DNA of 13,068 bases, taken from NCBI GenBank assembly GCA_000310025.1, contig FN649731.1:243488-256555 (forward strand). The letters run 5' to 3'. Shown here piece after piece: positions 1 to 6,900 of the stretch. Origin of the DNA: Ectocarpus siliculosus. Lineage: Eukaryota > Sar > Phaeophyceae > Ectocarpales > Ectocarpaceae. The position numbers and the translations under genes were made by a program. Position 1 is the first letter of the stretch. Each line of letters opens with the position of its first letter. The notes under the pieces are model-generated. The model saw only the letters and a program-made list of their open reading frames with translations. It did no database searches and was not told the origin of the DNA.

Positions 1-14
1 AAAAACTCGGACGT

Positions 15-40
15 CCCCCCCCCCCCCCCCCCCACCCCCC
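15..40. repeat. Poly-C tract (C19-A-C6)
   Basis: Homopolymer seen directly; poly-G in the sense of the ubiquilin transcript. Its length is likely to vary between reads or strains, so the exact count should be treated with caution. Confidence 0.9.
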
Positions 41-45
41 GGCGC

Positions 46-125
46 GAACCCGGCCTGCTCCGTCCCGGCTTTGCGGGGATGCGAGGTCAGTGTCTAACGA
101 CTACGGTATGCACGACCATGAGTAC
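46..125 (+). repeat. Dispersed repeat R1, copy 1
   Basis: About 80 bp that match 6191-6271 in the same + orientation, with roughly nine substitutions and a one-base indel. Shared blocks include TGCTCCGTCCCGGCTTTG, GGATGCGAGGTCA and TCTAACGACTACGG. This copy lies in ubiquilin intron 3, antisense to that gene and about 20 nt inside the exon 3 donor. Confidence 0.85.
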
Positions 126-143
126 CCCCCGCCTCACACACAC

Positions 144-424
144 CTCCATCATCGGCGAGTTCATGATGTTCGCCATCATCTCCGGGTTCGACATCAGCTG
201 CTGCTGCATCCGGTTAATGTCCATCCCGCCCCCGCCCATGCTCCCCATCATCTCGGCGAACGGGTTCGCGCCCCCACCCCCGGCCCCCCCTGGAGGGGTT
301 CCGCCGAATGGGTTCGTCGCGGACGGGGAGGGGTTCGTCCCTGCGGCGCCCCCCGCCGCCGGCATCGACGGGGCCGCTCGCGCCTGGGATCGAACGAGGT
401 GCACCGTGCTGTCTGCCTCCACGG
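144..424 (-). CDS. Ubiquilin-like gene exon 3 (end of UBL, linker, start of STI1)
   Basis: Acceptor TTTTTCTTAG ends at 425; the first two bases complete a Thr codon. Reads VEADSTVHLVRSQ, then the linker with NPFGG and NPFAEMM, then the STI1 start. The donor is ambiguous because the sequence runs GAGGTGTGTGTGAGG. GAG|GTGTGT (exon end 144) has the better exon side, while GTGAGG six bases later (exon end 138) has the better intron side. Both keep phase 0 and differ by two residues (Val-Cys). Confidence 0.8.
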
Positions 425-3190
425 CTAAGAAAAAAAGGCAAACGGGGTTCCAGGACAGGGCGTACGGGCGTGGGGTGTCTGAAGATTTGGCGCCCGCGTT
501 TAGGAAACGTCAATCTGGGTTCGAGGCTCATTTTTTATTTTTCCGTGGCCACCGTCAAGCAAACAGGTCATTATATAGATTTTAGTGTATGATCCACGCC
601 TGACGTGTGGTTAATGATTTTATCAGTAGTCGATTTTTCTTGTTGATCGCCAAAATCTGAACCTTTGTTTCCTAATCGTGGGGGCTAATGCATGGCAATC
701 AGAGTGCAAATTTTGTAAAAAAAAAAGTTGCTGGCATTTCCAGCGGGGGGTTCATTGCACGACTCAACGAGTGCGTGTCTTGGACAATTCCTAGTCAGTC
801 AGGCGCGATTCATGGAGGAATGGGCCTGAAAAAAAGGGGAAACAGCTCAAAGTAGGTACCAAGGTGCTCGGTAAGAATTGTTGGTTGTTGGAGCATGTGC
901 CCGAGGGATAAAAACCAAGATTTCGACAACTGACAGCAGTCGCACAACAACACCTACTGCTGCCGGGGTAACCACAATATTGAGATGTACTCCTCTCGAC
1001 ATTGGTAGGTCTTGCGGAAAGCAAGGAGAATCTTAGATTCGTCCATGAACAACTCTCTGGCGGTGTGTAAGAGATGCTCTTCCTTTCATGTCCTTCCCCA
1101 GCAGGCATGACATTGGACCGCTCGTTCCGTGGTCTATAGCTGGGCTACAAGGCCAACAACCCTTTCTTTTTTTGATGCAATTTCCAAGGGTGGAACGCAG
1201 GCGCGAAAAATCCAGAGTTTTCCCAGAAAGATTGCTTTCGTACCGCGCGCGTTTTCCATGTGTCAACGCCAGTACATGCCTGGGGTCTTCCAACAAACGG
1301 CAGTACCATGCTTCGTTTATGGGAAACGCACAGACGCTGCTGCCCAGCGTCTTTTGAGCTGTTTTGAAGACACAAGCCCGATAGTTGAACTTTGCCACAC
1401 AGGTATTTCATTACACTCAAGCACCCAAGAACAGTCACAAGACCGAAACCTTGAAATTGCTACGGTGTTTCATTGCACGTAAATGTCAGAATATGCTAGA
1501 TACGGTATTCCATTGCGCGTCACAAGCACCCAAGACAGTTTTCTCACTGTAGCTGGCGAGGGTGTCCTGGTCCTCCTTCATGACGCGGCCCTTGTAGATG
1601 AGCCTCTGCAGCTCCGGCGCTACCCCCGCCTTTTCGGAGATCTTCTGCTTGAAAGCGAGGACAGTCGCCTCCGTGTCCACCTTGCATTCCCACGAAACCA
1701 CCGCAGGGGCAACAACGACGACAACAGCAGACTCAGCATAAGCCAAGTACCCAGCCGGGTTTTCTTCCACTCACTACTGCTGCCAAGACTTCAACAGGTC
1801 CCTTCGACTGCTCTAGGTAGCGATGATTTGTCTTTTTCTAAAACGAACGAGGAACATGAACAAATCGCCAAGAGTGAAAGCGGACAGCAGTGCACAGCGG
1901 ACAAAACAAACGAAGTGGATGGATTGGCCCACCTCCAGACGAATTAAAAAATCATGATGAGCGAGTTCGGGTGTAAGTATTATAGTTGTTTTCCGGCACA
2001 ACCATGGCATCCTCATGAGGCAAGCGTCATCCTCATATTACGAGCTTCAAGAGTTGGTTTCTGAAGACGATTCTTAAAGTATGTGCATATCTTTGAACGT
2101 AGCTTATAATTAGTATAATAGTATACCACCATCATTCTGAATGTTGGCGCTTGGCATACTTGTAGCACACAGCACGCGACCGTCTGGCACATGCAGCAAA
2201 GCAGCACTCTCCTTGCGTATGGACCAGTGCTAGGGTTCTACTACTACTGCTGAAGATGATTGCATGCGGCTGTGTGGTTCGACTAACACGGGTAGACTAC
2301 CGTAGGTTGCATAAGATATCACACCCCCTGGACCAATATTGAAAGCTCGGTATCTCGGCAGGAAAAACAATGACTGTACCGAAAATGGCTGCGTTAGAAC
2401 CGTCTCGTCGAGAGCTTTACGAAAATTCTTTTTTCAGTATCGGTATCCTCTTCGTCGTGGAGTAATCGAGCTTTGTAAATCGGTCCAGGGGGTGTGATAT
2501 CTTATGCAACCTACGGTAGTTGGTTAGTCTGAGATTATTGCTCATGTTTCCTGAACAACTTCGTTGCAGGACTAAAACGACAACCCGAGTCACCATCCGA
2601 ACGCTCCGGGGGGGTGTAGGTCGCTCGAACCAGGCGTTATTGAATCCCGCCTTTCCATCTACCCCGTTGAAACCCTGTTGCGTTTGTGTGTATACCAAAA
2701 GACACAAGAGTCGAGAGAAAATTGTGACACCCGCTCCTCCGTCCGCACCGCGTGCAAAGCCCCGTCATCTCCTTCCGCGGCCCCAAACATTGAGAAAACA
2801 CGTTGTGCATTGTGCGCGCATGTCTCTCGAAGAACTCAACGCTACAGCAGTAGCCGGTGCCGACCGAGGTGCAAGAGCAGCAGGCAGAAGTGCGCTTGGT
2901 GGAAGCTCGCGTTGTTGTCAACCGAATGGAGCGAGGTTTGTTGTGGACACGGGGAGACAAGATTTTCGAAAGAGGTCTTAAGATTCGCCTGAAAGACTTG
3001 CTTTCTGCCGCCTGTTGTATTTTCTAGAGAGAACGCGCGTCAACAGACTAAGCCGTGTGATTCAGAGAAGAGACTTCGAGCTCTCGACCACCAGAAAGCG
3101 CAGGGCAATGGCATACCAGGGGGTCTCCCTCACCTCTGTGGTGAACTTCTCTCCGTTGGAACACCGCACGTTCACTGAGACCTCCGGCAT
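144..3190 (-). CDS. Ubiquilin/Dsk2-like proteasome shuttle factor, N-terminal part (gene runs off left edge)
   Basis: Three exons on the minus strand (3190-3134, 1680-1548, 424-144) join in frame to give the first 157 residues. Residues about 4-76 form a ubiquitin-like domain, recognised by the block RLIYKGRVMKEDQDTLASY and the ending VEADSTVHLVRS. A Gly/Pro/Asn-rich linker with NPF motifs follows (about 77-120), then the Met/Asn-rich start of an STI1 region (MQQQLMSNPEMMANIMNSP). In this family the UBL domain docks on proteasome receptors, STI1 segments bind hydrophobic clients, and a C-terminal UBA binds ubiquitin; further STI1 segments and the UBA would lie beyond base 1. The ATG at 3190 is chosen because it opens the UBL directly and the exon phases (0, 1, 0) agree. 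It is divergent from the p47-like gene. A UBL protein of another class is possible, but the UBL-linker-STI1 order favours ubiquilin. Confidence 0.85.
425..1547 (-). other. Ubiquilin-like gene, intron 2
   Basis: Canonical GTGAGA...TTAG intron of 1123 nt. Open frames on both strands of up to about 120 codons show no domain I recognise. The only structure noted is a small family of degenerate repeats at 1401-1545. Confidence 0.75.
1401..1545. repeat. Three degenerate direct repeats next to the exon 2 donor
   Basis: The motif GGTRTTYCATTRCRC recurs at about 1402, 1463 and 1504. The outer two copies also share a following CAAGCACCCAAGA block, making a direct repeat of about 40 bp with a period near 103 bp. 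The last copy ends at the exon 2 donor. Confidence 0.65.
1548..1680 (-). CDS. Ubiquilin-like gene exon 2 (UBL core)
   Basis: Begins after the acceptor TGCAAG with VDTEATVLAFKQKISEKAG and ends in DTLASY plus one base before the donor GTGAGA at 1547 (phase 1). It carries the UBL helix and the strand corresponding to the hydrophobic patch of ubiquitin (LQRLIYKGRVM). Confidence 0.88.
1681..3133 (-). other. Ubiquilin-like gene, intron 1
   Basis: GTGAGG...CAAG intron of 1453 nt. It contains the inverted-repeat element at 2296-2520. Open frames near 2520-2990 on the + strand show no recognisable domain and are not called. The rest holds nothing I can name. Confidence 0.75.
2296..2520. mobile_element. 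MITE-like inverted-repeat element R2, copy A
   Basis: The first 39 bp (2296-2334, starting ACTACCGTAGGTTGC) are repeated perfectly as the reverse complement at 2482-2520, and the arms continue imperfectly to about 60 bp each. The short interior contains CGTCGAGAGCTTTACGAAAA. Outside the arms a further GACTAAC/GTTAGTC pair (2281-2287, 2523-2529) is also inverted, so the true ends may be 2281-2529. There is no coding capacity and no clear target-site duplication. Length, terminal inverted repeats and lack of an ORF fit a non-autonomous MITE. Confidence 0.8.
3134..3190 (-). CDS. Ubiquilin-like gene exon 1
   Basis: Start codon plus 19 residues (MPEVSVNVRCSNGEKFTTE), forming the first beta-hairpin of the UBL. 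The donor after 3134 reads GAG|GTGAGG, phase 0. It joins the VDTEATV start of exon 2 to give a normal ubiquitin-like strand. Confidence 0.8.
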
Positions 3191-3807
3191 GTTGACGATG
3201 CTGCTTTGTCCTTGATGATACTCTCCTGCGAGGTCGTGAAGGCTACAAATTTCTGATTGAAGTCGGGATTGGAGCCAAAGAGAGGGTTGACGCAACAAGC
3301 AGCGATTGCAAACGGTTTTGAGCTGGTCACAAGTGGCGTTGACACGACGCTGACACTAGCTAGCGCGGGCTACAACGGATTGAGTTCAGCAGAGTGGTAG
3401 CGGCAGCAGCACCGCAGCAAGGAGCTGAACAGCTTCGGGACGGACGTGCTGATGAGGAAGCTCTTTCTGTCGGGGCAGAGGAACGCGCCGCGGGTTCGCT
3501 TCTCACCTCTCGTTCGTGTACACCGACAGCGGTAGAAATATTGAGGTCCGAGGGCTGGCTGTAGAGGGAATGTGAGAGGTAGAGGGGCGGTAAGCTCTCG
3601 GTGTGTGAGCAGCCCTGGTACCCGCAGTGGGACACAGATTTCTACCGAAGCCTGGGGGCTAAGCCACAAACTGCTGGTATCTTGATTTCCTGGTTGCGTG
3701 CCCCCCTCCATTTTCAAGAGTGCTGCTGCTGGCGTGCTGGCTGGTCGGGGCATCGCAACGAGCAGGAGAGAGAGAGAGAGAAGGATCGAGGCAAAACGTA
3801 AACAACC
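3191..3807. promoter_or_regulatory. Divergent intergenic region, probable bidirectional promoter
   Basis: 617 bp between the start codons of the ubiquilin-like (minus) and p47-like (plus) genes; it must hold both 5' UTRs and both promoters. No TATAAA-type box is evident. A (GA)8 run lies at 3766-3781, 26 nt before the p47 start, and the p47 ATG has a good context (ACAACCATGG). An antisense open frame of over 200 codons overlapping this region has no recognisable domain. Promoter function is inferred from the layout. Confidence 0.55.
3766..3781. repeat. (GA)8 microsatellite in the p47 5' leader
   Basis: Eight GA units seen directly, 26 nt upstream of the p47-like start codon. Confidence 0.9.
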
Positions 3808-3914
3808 ATGGCTAACTTCGCGACGCTGGAGAGCCTGAAGAAAGGCGACGAGGAGGAGAAGAAAGGAAACGCGTACTACGCCGGTGGGGCGAGAGGCGCG
3901 GGCCGGGGCGGAAG
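3808..3914 (+). CDS. p47-like exon 1
   Basis: ATG in a good context (ACAACCATGG), encoding residues 1-35 with the TLESLKKGDEEEKKGNAYYA stretch. The donor AAG|GTTCGT is non-consensus at +3, but it is the only nearby GT that gives phase 2 and restores the family's YYAGG...SGL spacing with exon 2. The frame runs into a stop at 4024 if unspliced. Confidence 0.8.
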
Positions 3915-6900
3915 GTTCGTCTCTAAAAGCGGTACAATAGGGGAGGGAATCTATCCTTGGAAGCATCAATGCACCACAAGCAATGAGACATATTACGCAG
4001 CAAGGCTGGTGCACCTAGTAGCGTGAGAGCAGGGCTTCTGCCGTGAACGCGGTGATCCAAGCTCAATCCTGTGTGATTCAACCCTGGAGATTATATTTTT
4101 CGAGCCGAGGGCATGTGTGCAGAGCAGAGGACGGCTGATTTTCAAAGATCACCGGAGAACGGGAGCACATTCCGCCGCATCAGGGACACGGGGCATCTTG
4201 TGTCAGTCCAGAACAACAACTGCTTGTTGGGGGGGGGGGGTAGGGGGTAGGTGATATTGTCCGCACTTAGGAGAGGTTTCAACCGATGTTGAGCTTTTTT
4301 TTATGTCCATGCTGGTCAAATTTCTGTCGATCATGATCTTTCTCCATGCATCCATCCATATATATAGAAGATGCACATTAGATCAACCCAGAGAGAGGTG
4401 GGGTAATACTGAGACCGGTACAATCACCAACAACCGTTCCAAGCGAAGCTCTCGACGGCGGCATCTTTGCCAACAGGCCGCCCTTTCCGACGTTTGACAC
4501 CCTCTTGTGCTTGTGAAGCCAATCGAACTTTTAGGATCGGTCTGTAGTTTGCAAGTGGCCACGGACCTTCATCCTTATCGTATTTAGTTCTTCGCATGGG
4601 CAGCAGCAGTATGGCTTTGTCTCCAACCGGGCGCCTGTGAAGGCAAAGAGAGCGACAAGGAGCGGCTGGCTTCGCCGCAGTCTGGAATTCGCCAGGTCAT
4701 CGTGCACAATACATCAATAGATCTGTATTGTATTGTCATCCTGCCCTATCGCAACCAGACGCGCCAAGCAGCAGTGAACAACGGCGTGCGAATCAGTCTG
4801 GTTGGAGTAGCAATAAGACGACAAGCAGAATAGGTGGGTGTTCGGCCTTATCCTCCGCCCTTTTTTTCACGTGATGTGATTGGCTGGGCTGCCACGGGAC
4901 TTTCACGAGTCTGCAACGCCGCGTCCAGACTCTCTGGCTATCTCTGGTTCAACCTCTCTACACTGGTATTTAGTATCCAGCCGTTCTCTCTCCCACTCAC
5001 TGCAGAGACTCCCTACAAATCCCCTTCTGCTGTGGTTGTATCTCGATCGGGTAGTCTTTCTGTGTTTTACTTTAGATTTTCTTTAAATACATCCAATTCC
5101 TGCTGCTGTTGCTGTGATGATAATCCTTGCTGATTCATGCTTACTCGATGCTGTTTATGCTACACGCCTCTGCAGCGGGCTAAACGTCATGGGCCCTCCG
5201 CCCGATGACGAGGGGGAGGGAGAGGGGGGAAACGGCGACCCGCACGTGCAAGAGATATTCCGCCGCGCCGAGACCGGGTAAGTTTTTTTTCTTTTCAATA
5301 GTCTTTTTTCTTTTCACTTTTGTCGGCGCGTTTGGAAGCCTCACACAGAACCAGCGGGGTGTAGAGGGAAGGGTCTCACAGAAAGCATGAGAGGGTGCAG
5401 CAGTGTGGTGGTGGTCGATGCTGGCGAGAGTCAAAGTAGCCAAGGGTCTGGCAGAGCATGAGGGCGTGCAGCAATGTGGTGATGGTCGATGCGATCTTGC
5501 GCTGAGTCCAGCAGCAGTAGTAGACAGGAGCATGTCGGAGAGTGGTGGCTGATTGAGTTCGATGTAGGAGAAGCCGTTTGCCGTCGACATTTGGAGCGTT
5601 TGCTTTTCGCGCGTGACGTGGTGAGGAGACGTGTTGCGTGCGAACAAACGATGGCCTCTACAAAATATTGTTATTTGTGCTGTTGTAAGAGGTCCTTACT
5701 GCAAAATCTTACTTCGTACCATTACTTCGTTGATGCAAATCTGATACAAAATATTGTTATTTGTGCTGTTGTAAGAGGTCCTTACTGCAAAATCTTGCTT
5801 CGTACCATTACTTCCTTGATGCAAATCTGATTATTTTTAGTCAGCATACATAACCTTACAGAATGACTACTGGTTCAAGATATGACCACGGTCGAAAGGG
5901 ATGTGTGGAAGTCCTTTTAGTGAGTAGAGGGAAACCGGCTGGAAACTGTGCTTATTTTGAGTTTGTTTTAAGCCTATGCACTGAATTTTACCAGTGATAC
6001 CAGCTGGTGCTAAGAACAAACGCATCTGTACAGCTACATTTTTGTTGTTGTCAAGGTCCTTAAGTGCAACATCTCATTATTTGTGATGAAGGTTCCTAGC
6101 GTGTATTAACGTTTCCCCTGTTCCTTCATGCGACTCGCCGAATACCTCACCGTGCTTCGTGCTTGGTGATGTGAGAGCCTGGTCCGGTGAGAACCCGGCG
6201 TGCTCCGTCCCGGCTTTGTAAGGATGCGAGGTCAATGGTCTAACGACTACGGCATGCACGACTATGAGTACACCGCCCCTGTTCCGCGCGCGTGCTTCCT
6301 CCGCGCAGTGGCCCGCCCGGCGAGGATGGAGGCAACGAGCGGACGATCACGATAACCATGTACAACGGAGGCTTCACCGTGGACGACGGCCCCTTCCGGC
6401 GATTGGACGACCCGGCGAACAAGGATTTCTTGAAGGACCTCGCCTCGGGGTAATTGATTGCCCCGCGCCACGGAGGTTACAGTTATTTCAATCGAGTGAC
6501 GTCACCTGCCCGGCACCCCCCCCCCCTTTCTTTTTGCTCTCTTCGCGGTCGAGTTACACATCATGACGTGCTTGTTGTTCTCTTTGAGGCGTGACAGGAG
6601 TCCAGTGTCGAAGGGCCTGGAGGCTGCCGCCTCTGTCAACGACGGGCGCCACCGACTGTTTGACGTTCCTAGTGTACCCCCTCCCCCCACCCTCCCCCTC
6701 CCCGCCAATGGCCTCCCCGTACATAAATAAACTTGGCTTTAATTGGGGTACGGGGTTGGGTTGGGGGGTAGTGATAGCGATAGGGATACCAAACCCCCCT
6801 CTCTATTTCATAGATTGGAAATAGAAATCCTCGCAAAGGGCGGCCCCTCCCCGCCCACCACCATTTTGTGTGTTGTTAACTCGCGTTGCGCGTGGCTTCT

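Larger units (their letters stand above)
1..143 (-). other. Ubiquilin-like gene, intron 3 (5' part)
   Basis: Sequence between the exon 3 donor and the left edge. It contains the dispersed 80-bp repeat (46-125) and a run of 19 C, one A and six C at 15-40. The minus-strand reading frame from exon 3 soon loses family resemblance here, which supports intron status. Confidence 0.65.
5278..6308 (+). other. p47-like intron 2
   Basis: 1031-nt intron, GTAAGT...GCAG, largely made of repeats: a 50-bp direct repeat (5371-5492), an 86-bp tandem duplication (5659-5830) with a degenerate third trace near 6045, and repeat R1 (6191-6271). No coding signal. Confidence 0.75.

Noticed and set aside
46-125. A tRNA gene in the R1 repeat
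   Set aside because: Only a loose B-box-like stretch is present; no cloverleaf with a 7-bp acceptor stem and a proper anticodon arm could be drawn.
1401-1545. CRISPR-like spaced repeats
   Set aside because: Three degenerate copies with unequal spacing in a eukaryotic intron; not an array.
2520-2992. Overlapping + strand frames, including a start at 2820 (MSLEELNATAVAG) and a downstream frame with RMERGLLWTRGDKIFERG
   Set aside because: The frames conflict, need an unsupported junction near 2866, lie antisense in ubiquilin intron 1 and match no family I know.
3370-4014. 214-codon open frame on the minus strand
   Set aside because: It runs antisense through p47 exon 1 and the divergent intergenic region, has biased low-complexity composition and shows no domain.
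5489-5830. 113-codon + strand frame with an internal protein repeat
   Set aside because: The protein repeat is the 86-bp tandem duplication translated; it lies in an intron and has no domain.
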